Source: Nocardioides conyzicola
Lineage (GTDB): Bacteria > Actinomycetota > Actinomycetes > Propionibacteriales > Nocardioidaceae
DNA: 64,000 nt
NCBI RefSeq assembly: GCF_039543825.1
Contig: NZ_BAABKM010000002.1
Span: 838,133-902,132, forward strand
Direction of reading: 5' to 3'
In this document: in pieces, positions 20,076 to 28,600 of the stretch
How the letters are laid out: every line of letters starts with the position of its first letter
How positions within the stretch are numbered: position 1 is the first letter of the stretch
The notes under the pieces: generated by a model
Databases searched by the model: none
Seen by the model: the letters and a program-made list of their open reading frames with translations, nothing else
Told to the model about the DNA's origin: nothing
Made by a program: the position numbers and the translations under genes

Positions 20076-21788
20076 GTGACGACCGCCGCGCCGCCTGAGC
20101 CTCCGCAGGAGCGTGTCGGCCTCTCGACCAACGCGGCGGGCAGGGCCGTGCCGTCGGCGTGGGAGCGGGCCCGGAGCCGGATGCGTGCCGAGGACCCGTT
20201 CGTCGGCTGGGCGGGCAGCATCTCGGTCGCGCTGCTGGCCCTCTTCCTGCGGTTGTGGCACCTCGGCCAGCCCCGGGTCTTCGAGTTCGACGAGACGTAC
20301 TACGCCAAGGACGGCTGGTCGCTGCTGCACTACGGCTACGCGCGCGACTACGTCACGAAGGCCAACGAGCACATCCTCGCCGGGCAGACGACGGGGCAGT
20401 GGAAAGACACCCCCGAGATGGCGGTCCACCCGGACGTCGGCAAGTGGCTGATCGCCCTGGGCGAGAAGGCCTTCGGGATGGACCCGTTCGGCTGGCGGGT
20501 GTCGGCCGCCGTCGTCGGCGCGCTGATGGTGCTGGTGATGTGCCGGCTCGCGCGCCGCCTGACCGGCTCCACGCTGCTCGGCTGCATCGCCGGCCTCCTG
20601 CTGTGCTTCGACGGGCTGCACTTCGTGCTCTCCCGGCTCGCCCTGCTCGACATCTTCGTCGCGTTCTTCATCCTCTGCGGCGTGCACTGCATCGTGGCCG
20701 ACCGCGACTGGCACCGCGCCCGGATGGCCCGCCTCGTCCCGGAGCAGCTCGACGGCCGGGCGTGGGGACCCGTCCGCGGCCTGCTCTTCCGCCCCTGGCT
20801 GGTCGCGGCCGGGGTCGCCTGGGGACTGGCGTGCGGCACGAAGTGGGAGGCGGTCTACCCGATGGCGGCCTTCGGGCTGCTCGCCTGGGTCTGGTCGGCC
20901 GGCGCCCGGCGCTCGTTCGGGGTCCGCTGGTCGGTGCCGAAGTCGGTGCTCGCCGACGGGATCCCGGCCTTCGTGCAGATCGTCCTGGTCGGCCTCGTCG
21001 TGTACGTCGCGAGCTGGACCGGCTGGCTGGTCAACGCCCACCAGTACGAGGAGAACCTCTCCTCGACCCAGTACACGCGCTTCGTCGCCGAGGGCAAGAC
21101 CTGCGACGACCCGGCCAAGCTGAACGACGACCGCTGGCCGACCGCCGGGGAGCCCGACGCCCACGGGCTCGGCGAGGTGACCCAGTCGCTGCGGTCGCTC
21201 TGGTACTACCACCACGACGTCTACGAGTTCCACACGCACTTCCTCAACTGCAGCAGCCACACCTACGCCTCGAAGCCGTCCGGGTGGCTGCTGCTCAACC
21301 GTCCGGTCGGGGTCGCCGCCGACACCGATATCCAGCCGGGCACGCAGGGCTGCGACGCGCCGGCCGGCAGCACCTGCCTGCGCCAGGTGCTGCTGCTCGG
21401 CTCTCCCACGATCTGGTGGGCAGGGTGCCTCGCCCTGCTCCTCGCCCTGGTGACGTGGATCGGCGCCCGGGACTGGCGGTACGGCGTCGTCGTCGTCGGC
21501 GCCGCGTCGACCTGGCTGCCCTGGCTGCAGTACGACGACCGGCCGATCTTCTCGTTCTACGCGGTCATCACGCTGCCGTTCATGGTCCTCGCGATCACGA
21601 TGGCCATCGGGCGGATCCTCGGGCGGTCGACCGCACCCAGCCCCCGGCGTACGGCCGGCGTGGTCGTCGTCGGCGCCTACCTGGTGCTGGTGCTGCTCAA
21701 CTTCGCCTGGTTCTGGCCGATCTGGACCAACCAGCTGCTCACGCACAGCGAGTGGCTGGACCGGATCTGGTTCTCCAGGTGGATCTAG
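20076..21788 (+). CDS. pmt: Dolichyl-phosphate-mannose--protein mannosyltransferase (PMT, GT39)
   Basis: 570 residues starting at GTG 20076; a TAGAGT box at 20062-20067 lies 8 nt upstream. About ten membrane segments are visible. The first extracellular loop has the catalytic acidic pair in VFEFDETYYAKDGW, and CGTKWEAVYP and HFLNCSSHTYASKPSGWLLLNRPV are PMT signatures. Actinobacterial PMT transfers mannose from polyprenyl-phosphate-mannose to Ser/Thr of proteins as they leave through the Sec route. The gene ends in CTAG, which is shared with the stop of the convergent SDR gene. Confidence 0.94.
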   Translation: MTTAAPPEPPQERVGLSTNAAGRAVPSAWERARSRMRAEDPFVGWAGSISVALLALFLRLWHLGQPRVFEFDETYYAKDGWSLLHYGYARDYVTKANEHILAGQTTGQWKDTPEMAVHPDVGKWLIALGEKAFGMDPFGWRVSAAVVGALMVLVMCRLARRLTGSTLLGCIAGLLLCFDGLHFVLSRLALLDIFVAFFILCGVHCIVADRDWHRARMARLVPEQLDGRAWGPVRGLLFRPWLVAAGVAWGLACGTKWEAVYPMAAFGLLAWVWSAGARRSFGVRWSVPKSVLADGIPAFVQIVLVGLVVYVASWTGWLVNAHQYEENLSSTQYTRFVAEGKTCDDPAKLNDDRWPTAGEPDAHGLGEVTQSLRSLWYYHHDVYEFHTHFLNCSSHTYASKPSGWLLLNRPVGVAADTDIQPGTQGCDAPAGSTCLRQVLLLGSPTIWWAGCLALLLALVTWIGARDWRYGVVVVGAASTWLPWLQYDDRPIFSFYAVITLPFMVLAITMAIGRILGRSTAPSPRRTAGVVVVGAYLVLVLLNFAWFWPIWTNQLLTHSEWLDRIWFSRWI

Positions 21789-22729
21789 AGACCTAGCTGC
21801 TCCGACACCCAGGCCCACATGCGGTCCCGCTCCACGTCGCCGGTCCTCGTGCGCCGGAGCAGCTGGGTCGGCCGCGGCTGCCGGTCGTGCCACAGCCGGC
21901 CACCCTCGGGCGGCGGCTCGGTGGCGGAGATCCAGACGGTCGTCTCGGCGCCGCCCGCGGCGTCGCGCAGGAGCGGGCCGGTGATCTTGCGGAAGGTCGG
22001 CAGCGACTCGGCGACCCCGGGGGTGTCCGCCCACCCGGGATGGGTCGCGTGCACGTCGACACCCAGCGGCTGCCAGCGCCGCTGCAGGATCGGCAGCAGC
22101 TCGATCTGCGCCCGCTTGCTGCGCGCGTAGGCCGTCGTCCCGGAGTACTCGCCGGTGAGGAACTCGGGGTCGTCGTCGCGCAGCCGCTGCGTGTACATGC
22201 CGCCGGACGTCACCAGCACCACCCGTCCGTCCCGCAGCCGCTCCCCCATCAGCTCGGTCATCAGCACCGGCGAGAGCACGTGCAGCGCCATCGTCATCTC
22301 GTGGCCCTGGGGCGACTCCGTGCGGGTCGGCGGCATCGCGCCGGCGTTGTGGACCAGCACGTCGACGTGGTCGGTCGACGAGGTCGCGAACCGGCGTACG
22401 TCGTCCAGGTCCGCGAGGTCGCAGCGCTGCACGTCGAGCCGGGCGAGCGGCAGCCGGCCCTGGACCTCGCGCACGACCCGGGCGCCCTTGTCGGTGTCGC
22501 GGACGACCAGCACGACCTCCGCACCCAGGGCGGCCAGGCCCTCGACGGTCGCGGCGCCGAGCCCGCTGCTGGCCCCGGTCACCAGGGCGCGACGCCCGAC
22601 CAGCGCGTCCGGCTCCGGATCGTCCGGCCAGGTCGCCAGGTGCCGGCGTACGGCGGGGCCGATCCTGGTGTAGCCGGGGGCGACCGTGCGGTCCAGGAGG
22701 GTGTCGACGAGTCGCGCGAAGCTGGGCAT
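21785..22729 (-). CDS. Short-chain dehydrogenase/reductase (protochlorophyllide reductase/retinol dehydrogenase-like)
   Basis: 314 residues. The Rossmann motif TGASSGLGAAT, the NAG motif (VLVHNAGAMPP), the catalytic Ser segment (VVLVTSGGMYTQ) and Tyr/Lys pair YSGTTAYARSKRAQIEL are all present, so it is a complete classical SDR. A long N-terminal extension (about 45 residues) and the C-terminal WISATEPP ... GGRLWHDRQPRP place it with the oxidoreductases annotated as retinol dehydrogenase-like. A TACCTT -10 lies 6 nt before the ATG. The stop codon overlaps that of pmt within CTAG. The substrate is unknown, probably a lipid-like alcohol or ketone. Confidence 0.88.
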   Translation of the reverse strand: MPSFARLVDTLLDRTVAPGYTRIGPAVRRHLATWPDDPEPDALVGRRALVTGASSGLGAATVEGLAALGAEVVLVVRDTDKGARVVREVQGRLPLARLDVQRCDLADLDDVRRFATSSTDHVDVLVHNAGAMPPTRTESPQGHEMTMALHVLSPVLMTELMGERLRDGRVVLVTSGGMYTQRLRDDDPEFLTGEYSGTTAYARSKRAQIELLPILQRRWQPLGVDVHATHPGWADTPGVAESLPTFRKITGPLLRDAAGGAETTVWISATEPPPEGGRLWHDRQPRPTQLLRRTRTGDVERDRMWAWVSEQLGL

Positions 22730-22768
22730 GCCTCGAAGGTATCCGCCCACCCGTGCCAGCATGTGCGC

Positions 22769-23176
22769 GTGACGTCGTGGCAGCCTGGCTGGGAGGCCTT
22801 CCCCCCAGCGCTCCTGGAGTTCTGGACCGAGCGGCATCTGTGCACGCTGACGACCCTGCGAGCGGACGGGCGCCCGCACGTCGTCCCCGTCGGGCTGGCG
22901 CTCGACCACGAGGAGCGGTGCGCGTGGGTGATCACCAACGGCGCCTCCCGCAAGGCGCACCAGGCCGCCGCCGACCCCCGGGTCGCGGTCTGCCAGGTCG
23001 ACGGGGGTCGCTGGTCGACGCTCGAGGGCCGCGCGGAGGTCCGGAGCGACGAGGCCTCCGTGCAGCGGGCGGTCGAGCGGTACGCCGCGCGCTACCGGAC
23101 CCCGAAGCCGAACCCGCTCCGGGTGGCCCTGCGGATCGAGGTGGACCGGTTCCTCGTCTCCAGCGGCCTCGTGTGA
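22769..23176 (+). CDS. PPOX-class F420-dependent oxidoreductase family protein
   Basis: 135 residues from GTG 22769. The split beta-barrel flavin/F420-binding fold is visible: FWTERHLCTLTTLRADGRPHVVPVG, ITNGASRKAHQAAADPRVAVCQVDG, and WSTLEGRAEVRSD. The pattern LTTLRADGRPHVVPVG with the length of about 135 matches the Rv1155/TIGR03618 group, which binds coenzyme F420. The gene diverges from the SDR and is followed by a DUF3263 gene 10 nt downstream. An upstream ATG at 22761 runs directly into a stop, so GTG is used. Confidence 0.85.
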   Translation: MTSWQPGWEAFPPALLEFWTERHLCTLTTLRADGRPHVVPVGLALDHEERCAWVITNGASRKAHQAAADPRVAVCQVDGGRWSTLEGRAEVRSDEASVQRAVERYAARYRTPKPNPLRVALRIEVDRFLVSSGLV

Positions 23177-23186
23177 GGATTTCTCC

Positions 23187-23447
23187 ATGCACGGAGAAGG
23201 TGACCAGCTGACCGACCTCGACCGCGAGATCCTCGCGTTCGAGGAGGACTGGATCTCCCACGCCGGTGCCAAGGACGAGGCCGTCCGCGAGCGGTTCGAC
23301 CTGTCGCCGACCGGCTACCACCAGCTGCTCAACCGGCTGATCGACCTGCCGGCGGCCGAGCAGCACGCCCCGCGGCTGGTCCGCCGCCTGCGCCGGAGGC
23401 GGACCGCGCGCCACGAGGAACGCAGCGCGCGGCGCGCCTCCCACTGA
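23187..23447 (+). CDS. DUF3263 family protein
   Basis: 86 residues. The sequence LTDLDREILAFEEDWISHAGAKDEAVRERFDLSPTGYHQLL is characteristic of DUF3263, a small actinobacterial family with a helix-turn-helix-like core, and the tail is very arginine-rich (LVRRLRRRRTARH), which suggests nucleic-acid binding. In mycobacteria and relatives this gene often lies beside a cell-envelope or LytR-type gene, but here it follows the PPOX gene with a 10-nt gap and probably shares its transcript. Function is not established. Confidence 0.8.
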   Translation: MHGEGDQLTDLDREILAFEEDWISHAGAKDEAVRERFDLSPTGYHQLLNRLIDLPAAEQHAPRLVRRLRRRRTARHEERSARRASH

Positions 23448-23456
23448 CCAGGGCGC

Positions 23457-24896
23457 TCAGGTCACGGCGAACCACCGGCCGAGCGCCGGCACGCGTCGCA
23501 GCACCAGCTGGTCGAGGACGAGCACGACCAGCAGCGACAGGCCGAAGAACGGCAGGAAGACCCCGAGTGCGACCAGGCCGACCGCGAGCAGCGGGGTGCC
23601 CTTCACGGGCATCCGCCCGCGCGGCGCACCGAGCGTCGCCGCGCCTCTCGGCCGGCGGCGCCACCACATCAGCGGCCCGCTCAGGCACATGAAGATGATC
23701 CCCGCGCACATCAGCGCCGAGCCCCAGAACGACCACAGTCCCAGGCTCCTGCCCTCGTGCAGGCCGATGCCCTGCGCGACGACCTTGGCCAGCACCGGGT
23801 AGTCGTCGAAGCCGTACGTCGAGAGCACCTCGCCGCCGTACCGGTCCACGTGCACGGTCTTCTCGTCCGACGGTGCGTCGAACGCGTAGCCGATCACGGA
23901 GAACACCCCGCCGGCGTCGTCGGCCGCGGGGAGGGCGACGGTCATCGGGTGCCGCAGCCCCGCGCGGTCGGCGACCTCCAGGGCGGTGTCGACGTTGGCG
24001 ACGCTGCGCTCCTCGCCGTCGGCCGGTGGTGTGGACGAAGGGACCTCCGAGTCCTGCTGCGCCCACGGGATGTCCTTCGCGTGGCTGTGCGGCAGAGACT
24101 CGTCGAGGGTCGAGGACGGGTTGCTGGCCGCGCCGGGGTCGACGCTCCACAGCGACGTGCCCCGCTCGGTCGCGAGGGTCTGCACCTTCGCGCCCCAGAA
24201 GTCGGTCCACGGCAGCCCGCTGACCAGCAACGTCAGCAGCCCGACGCCCGCCACGGCCCCCACCAGGCCGTGCCGCCAGCGCAGCCGTGCGCCGCGCCGG
24301 TCCGCCTGGCGCGCGCGCCGCCGGGCGCGGAAGCCGCGCACGAAGAGGTAGTAGCCCGTCAGCGCCATCACGACGGCCCAGCACGCGCCGAGCTCCAGGA
24401 CGTACCCGCCCCATCTGCTCCCGGTCATCAGGTCGGCGTGCAGCCGGATCGCGGTCCCGGAGAGGGTGGCGTCGGGGTCCAGGGAGCCGAGCACCTCGGG
24501 TCCGTACGGGCTCACGTACACGTCACGACCCTCACCCGCGGCCGTCGTGATCGAGACGACGGTCGGGCTGTGGGCGTTCTTGGGCTCGGTCAGCGAGACC
24601 GCGGTGGAGCCGGGGTACGCCGACTCCACGACGGCGAGCTGCTGGAGGTAGGGCTGCGCCACGGCCCCGGCCGGCGGGTCGACCTTCATCAGGTCCGGGT
24701 GCAGCAGCGGCTCGAGCTGGAAGCGGAAGAGGTAGATCAGGCCGGTCACCGCGAGCAGGAGCAGCACGGGGACGACCAGGAAGCTGGCGAAGAAGTGCCA
24801 CCGCCACACGGCTCGGAACCAGCCGCCGGAGGTCGTTGGCCGGGTGGGTCGGGGTGGGTCTGCGGGGTCGCGTCGGGACGCGAGCACGTCGGTCAT
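23457..24896 (-). CDS. PepSY-associated transmembrane protein
   Basis: 479 residues with the PepSY_TM arrangement: a first helix WHFFASFLVVPVLLLLAVTGLIYLF (about 33-55), a large extracytoplasmic PepSY region, a pair of helices around 165-195 and 215-235, a second PepSY region (VDRYGGEVLSTYGFDDYPVLAKVVAQGIGLHEG) and C-terminal helices with FMCLSGPLMWWRRRP. Such proteins are associated with iron/siderophore reduction or metal-linked electron transfer. The ribosome site GAGGAG is 4 nt upstream. It is the downstream gene of a membrane protein on the same strand and probably forms one transcript with it. Confidence 0.88.
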   Translation of the reverse strand: MTDVLASRRDPADPPRPTRPTTSGGWFRAVWRWHFFASFLVVPVLLLLAVTGLIYLFRFQLEPLLHPDLMKVDPPAGAVAQPYLQQLAVVESAYPGSTAVSLTEPKNAHSPTVVSITTAAGEGRDVYVSPYGPEVLGSLDPDATLSGTAIRLHADLMTGSRWGGYVLELGACWAVVMALTGYYLFVRGFRARRRARQADRRGARLRWRHGLVGAVAGVGLLTLLVSGLPWTDFWGAKVQTLATERGTSLWSVDPGAASNPSSTLDESLPHSHAKDIPWAQQDSEVPSSTPPADGEERSVANVDTALEVADRAGLRHPMTVALPAADDAGGVFSVIGYAFDAPSDEKTVHVDRYGGEVLSTYGFDDYPVLAKVVAQGIGLHEGRSLGLWSFWGSALMCAGIIFMCLSGPLMWWRRRPRGAATLGAPRGRMPVKGTPLLAVGLVALGVFLPFFGLSLLVVLVLDQLVLRRVPALGRWFAVT

Positions 24897-24974
24897 GGTT
24901 CTCCTCGAAGTGGTGGGCGCGCGGGAACGCGCAAGTACGCCACGGCCCTGTGCGGGCGCGGCGTGGTCTGCTGG

Positions 24975-25670
24975 TCAGGCAGGGAGGAGAGGTGGCCCGC
25001 GTCGTGAGTCGGGGCGGACCAGCCAGACCGAGCGCGGCCCGGTGAGGGTGCGCTCGGCCGTGACCGAGGTGAGTCGAGGAGCGGTGACGACGGGCCGCAA
25101 GGCCCAGGCCGCGGCGAGGATCCGCCGGCCGGTGAGGGCGACCAGCGTCCAGAGGCAGCGTTCGCCGTACCCGAGCCAGAGGCCGACGAGCGCGGCGACG
25201 ACGAGGTGCGCGGCCATCATCGGTGCGTGCGCGGACAGGTCGCCGATCAGGTGGCCGATCGGCAGCGTGGGAGCCAGCCCGCCGGGCTGGTCGCTCGCGC
25301 CGGTGTAGGCGTCCTGGAGCGAGCCGACCCGTCGGCCGTCGAGGACCGGCAGGGTGCCCAGGGCGCTCGACCGCGGGGCGGCGGCGCTCGCCGTCGACCG
25401 GTCGCCCGCGTGGCCGGCGGTGACCGAGAGCACCAGGTGGAGCAGGGTCTGGCCGCCGACCAGCATCGCCACGATCCGCACCGAGGAGGCCGGCCGGCTG
25501 AGCATCGGCGCGCTGAGCAGCACGGACATCGCGAGGAGCACGGCGAGGAAGAACGGTCCGGGGAGAAGACCGTCGGCGCTCACGTGACCGATGACGCCCA
25601 GGACGAAAGAAAGGGAGCCCACCACGAGTGCGCGCGCCCACAGCACGGCGGGGTCGACCCGGGCTTCCAC
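24975..25670 (-). CDS. Multi-pass membrane protein of unknown function
   Basis: 231 residues from GTG 25670. Four or five hydrophobic segments are visible (about 10-30, 35-52, 62-82, 127-150 and possibly 160-180). Histidines sit in or beside several segments (IGHVS, LLHLVLSVTAGHAGD, APMMAAHLVV). No family is recognised with certainty. It precedes the PepSY gene by 78 bp on the same strand, and His-bearing helices beside a PepSY protein would fit a metal or redox role, but this is inference only. Downstream of the WxL-type cluster it may be part of the same long minus-strand transcription unit. Confidence 0.6.
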   Translation of the reverse strand: MEARVDPAVLWARALVVGSLSFVLGVIGHVSADGLLPGPFFLAVLLAMSVLLSAPMLSRPASSVRIVAMLVGGQTLLHLVLSVTAGHAGDRSTASAAAPRSSALGTLPVLDGRRVGSLQDAYTGASDQPGGLAPTLPIGHLIGDLSAHAPMMAAHLVVAALVGLWLGYGERCLWTLVALTGRRILAAAWALRPVVTAPRLTSVTAERTLTGPRSVWLVRPDSRRGPPLLPA

Positions 25671-25704
25671 GGCGCTCAGTCTTCCATGCGTCCGACGCAG
25701 CCGA

Positions 25705-27453
25705 TCAGGTCACCTTCCCGGTGGGCCGGCTCGTCCTGGTGACGGTGGCGTAGCCGGTGAGCCGGCCGGTCACCTGGACGGTGATCCGCTTGTGGTCGAG
25801 CTTCCTGGTCAGCCGGAGCCGCGAGGAGGTCGCTCCGCTGATCCGCTTGCCGTTGGCGAACCAGCGGTAGGTCAGCCTGACCCCGGGCGTCCAGCGGCCC
25901 GGCTTGGCGGTCAGGATCCGGCCGACCTTGGCCTTGCCCTGGATCTTGGGCGTCGCCGCCGTCAGCGTGCCCGCGGCGACCTTGGCGCTCGCGGCCGAGA
26001 CGACCGAGGCCGGCCGGTAGCCGGTCAGCGACCCGGTGACCGTCACGGTGATCCGCCTGCCGACCTCGCGGGCGGTCAGGACGACCGTGGACGAGCTGGT
26101 GCCGAACGAGCGACCGTCCGCCTTCCAGGCGTAGGTGAGAGTGGCCCCGGGCGTCCAGGAGCCCGTGGTGGCGACCGTGAGCGTCCGCCCGACCTTCGGC
26201 GTGCCGGCGACCGTCACCTTCGACGGTGCCGTCAGGTCCGGGAGGGGTACGCCGGCGACGGGGCCGACCGCCGCGGACTCGATGCTCCGACCGGTGTAGC
26301 CGGCGAGGGAGCCGGCGATCTCGACCGAGATCGACCGGCCGGCCTCGGCGTTCGTGAGCGTGATGGCGCCCGGGGCGGTGCTGAACGCGACGCCGTCGGC
26401 CTTCCAGGTGAAGACCACCTGCGTGCCCGGCGTCCACTCGCCCGCGACGACGGCGCTCAGGGTCGAACCCACGGTCGGCGTACCCGTGATGGTGACCGAC
26501 GTCGGCGCGGCGAGCTCGCCCGGCGTCACGGTGGCCGTCGCGACGGACGGGGCCGACCAGGCGGAGGTGGCGTAGCCGGTCGCGGAGACCCGGTCCTCGA
26601 CCGTGATCGCGTGGCCGACCTGGCCGGCGGCCAGGGTCACCTGCGGGCCGGTGGCGAACTCCGCGCCGTCGGCGAGCCAGCGGTACTCGTACGCCGCGTC
26701 GTCGGGCACGTCGTCGCCCGCGGCCGGGCTGGCGGTCAGCGTGCCGGCCATCGAGGCGGTGCCCGCGATCGACGGCGCGCCCGGCTGGGCGAGCGTGGCC
26801 TCGACGACCTGCTCGGTCACGGTCGGGGCCGACCACTCCGAGTCCAGCCGGCCCGGGGCGGTCACGAACGTCTTGAGGGTGAGCGGGCTGCCGACCAGGG
26901 CGCGACGGAGCTCGAGGTCCGGACCCGTCGCGAAGGCGCTCGGGCTGTCGCCGGCGAACCACTCGTAGTGGTAGGTCGCGCCGTCGGGCAGGTCGACCTG
27001 TGCCCCCGGAGCGGCGTGGAGCGTCTCCCCGAGGACGAGCGCACCGATGACCTTCGGGGCAGCCGGCTTCGCGAGGTGGCCCCAGGCGACGCGGGGGAAG
27101 TCGCAGCTCGCCGCGAACGTGCGACCGCCTGCGCCCCGGACCTGGACGGCGAGGTGCACGGGCGCGCCCACGACGTCGGGGCGCGCGGTGAGGGTCGAGC
27201 CGTGGACCGGGGCGCCGAAGCCGGTGCCGGACCAGGTGTAGCGGGTCTGGCCCGCACCGGCGCCGACCACGGTCGCGGTGACCGGGGCACCGACCGCCGG
27301 AGAGCCGTCGAGGTCGACCGAGCCGGCGCCGTCGTACGAGCACGGCCCGTCGGCAGCGGACGCCGGTGCGGCGAGACCGAGCTGGGTGAGCCCGGAGAGG
27401 GCGAGCGTGGCCGTGACGAGACCCGCGGCCCACCGGCTGCGACGGAGCGTCAC
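25705..27453 (-). CDS. Secreted protein of tandem bacterial Ig-like repeats
   Basis: 582 residues from GTG 27453, overlapping the DUF916 gene stop (GTGA). It has a signal peptide ending near PASAADG. The rest is built from roughly 85-95-residue repeats with a recurring pattern: a Thr-Pro-x-Val-Gly-x-x-Leu strand, W-T-P-G, a YxW-K-A-D-G strand, and G-R-x-I-x-V-x-V-T-G-S-L-x-G-Y. At least four copies are clear in the C-terminal two thirds. Such repeats are bacterial Ig-like folds used in surface adhesion or as rigid spacers. No sortase motif or C-terminal helix is present, so retention would depend on partners. Its translational coupling to the WxL-binding protein suggests the same surface complex. 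Confidence 0.75.
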   Translation of the reverse strand: MTLRRSRWAAGLVTATLALSGLTQLGLAAPASAADGPCSYDGAGSVDLDGSPAVGAPVTATVVGAGAGQTRYTWSGTGFGAPVHGSTLTARPDVVGAPVHLAVQVRGAGGRTFAASCDFPRVAWGHLAKPAAPKVIGALVLGETLHAAPGAQVDLPDGATYHYEWFAGDSPSAFATGPDLELRRALVGSPLTLKTFVTAPGRLDSEWSAPTVTEQVVEATLAQPGAPSIAGTASMAGTLTASPAAGDDVPDDAAYEYRWLADGAEFATGPQVTLAAGQVGHAITVEDRVSATGYATSAWSAPSVATATVTPGELAAPTSVTITGTPTVGSTLSAVVAGEWTPGTQVVFTWKADGVAFSTAPGAITLTNAEAGRSISVEIAGSLAGYTGRSIESAAVGPVAGVPLPDLTAPSKVTVAGTPKVGRTLTVATTGSWTPGATLTYAWKADGRSFGTSSSTVVLTAREVGRRITVTVTGSLTGYRPASVVSAASAKVAAGTLTAATPKIQGKAKVGRILTAKPGRWTPGVRLTYRWFANGKRISGATSSRLRLTRKLDHKRITVQVTGRLTGYATVTRTSRPTGKVT

Positions 27454-28514
27454 TTGCCGGCTCCGGCGCTCTCGCGGACCGCCTGCGCGACCGCTTCCTG
27501 GACCCGCGCGTCCTCGCGGCGCTTGGCCTCGGCGCGGCGCCGTCGGGTGAGGACGACACCGAGGGCGACCCCCGCGGCGACCACGAGGAGCAGGACCAGC
27601 AGCGCCCAGGGGACGGCCCAGGCGTGGGTCGTGGTGTCGACGGGCGCGAGCGGGTTGACCGAGCCGGCGGCGTCGGTCATCAGCGGCGTCAGGGTGACGG
27701 TGCCGGTCAGGCGTACGGCGGGCCGCAGCCCGTGGATTGGCACCGAGACCTGCCACTTCTCCCCGGGCAGCAGCTCGGGCGAGTCGGGTACGTCGGCGGC
27801 GTCGACGCCGAGCCGGCCGAACGGGCCGGTCACGGAGACTTTCTGCCCAGCGGCGAGGATCGCGTTGCCGGTGTTGTGGATCGTGTAGTCCACGGTGGCG
27901 CCAGAGGTCCCGAACGGGTTCTTCGGGCCGTCGAACGAGACGTGCAGGCCCTCGACGCTCAGTCCCGGATCCAGGTCGCCGCCGACGCGCAGCCGGACCT
28001 TGAGGGCGAGCCGGCGGTCGACGTTCATGTTGGCGCCGGTCCCCTCCTGCCGCAGCGAGGTGATGATGCCGCCGAGGTAGTCGCCGGGCGTCGCGTTGTC
28101 CGGCAGCGTCAGCCGGAACGGCACCTCGACCGACTTCCCGGGCTGGATGCGGACCGTGTCGCGGTCGGCGTGCACCCACGCGCCGATGCTGGCCGACTTC
28201 TGGTCCGGGGTGAGCAGGTCGAGCTGGCCGCCGTCGGTCGTGAAGCCGTCCGCCGCGTAGACCGCCAGCTCGATCGGCTTCCTGCCGTGGTTGGCCACCA
28301 CGAGGCCGTCCCGGACCGAGCCGCCGGGGTTGACCGTGTAGCGGTAGTTCTGCCGGTCCGCCCCGAACGTGTTGGAGGCGGTCCGGACCGCCCAGGCGAC
28401 GTCGTCGTCGGCGGCGTACGCCGTGCCCGCGCCCACGCCGACGAGTCCGACGGTCGACAGCAGCGTGGCGAGCAGGGCGAGGACGACGGTGCGGGACTGG
28501 CGGGTGCGCGGCAT
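27450..28514 (-). CDS. DUF916-type WxL-interacting protein with C-terminal membrane anchor
   Basis: 354 residues: signal peptide ending near AYAADDD; a DUF916-like domain (NYRYTVNPGGSVRDGLVVANHGRKPIELAVYAADGF, and the PGDYLGGIITSL signature about 140-155); a second immunoglobulin-like domain (about 180-285); one membrane helix (about 300-325, AWAVPWALLVLLLVVAAG); and a basic/coiled cytoplasmic tail. This is the layout of WxL-interacting proteins, which bind WxL domains and peptidoglycan at the cell surface in Gram-positive bacteria. The upstream phosphatase ends in a WxL-like domain, so the two are candidate partners. A strong hairpin lies just upstream of the ATG. Confidence 0.8.
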   Translation of the reverse strand: MPRTRQSRTVVLALLATLLSTVGLVGVGAGTAYAADDDVAWAVRTASNTFGADRQNYRYTVNPGGSVRDGLVVANHGRKPIELAVYAADGFTTDGGQLDLLTPDQKSASIGAWVHADRDTVRIQPGKSVEVPFRLTLPDNATPGDYLGGIITSLRQEGTGANMNVDRRLALKVRLRVGGDLDPGLSVEGLHVSFDGPKNPFGTSGATVDYTIHNTGNAILAAGQKVSVTGPFGRLGVDAADVPDSPELLPGEKWQVSVPIHGLRPAVRLTGTVTLTPLMTDAAGSVNPLAPVDTTTHAWAVPWALLVLLLVVAAGVALGVVLTRRRRAEAKRREDARVQEAVAQAVRESAGAGK

Positions 28515-28554
28515 GTGGTGTTCCTCGTGAGACGTGCAGCAGGTGAGAGGGGGT

Positions 28555-28586
28555 GGTGGGGTGGGCGCCCGATCGCCCACCCCACC
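28555..28586 (-). terminator. Hairpin between the phosphatase and the DUF916 gene
   Basis: A perfect 13-bp stem (28555-28567 with 28574-28586, arms based on GTGGGGTGGGCG) around a CCCGAT loop. It lies 14 nt beyond the phosphatase stop and 40 nt before the DUF916 start, all on the minus strand. It would reduce read-through from the phosphatase into the DUF916 and Ig-repeat genes, setting different levels of the surface partners. Confidence 0.7.
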
Positions 28587-28600
28587 GGGGTGGTGGTGCG

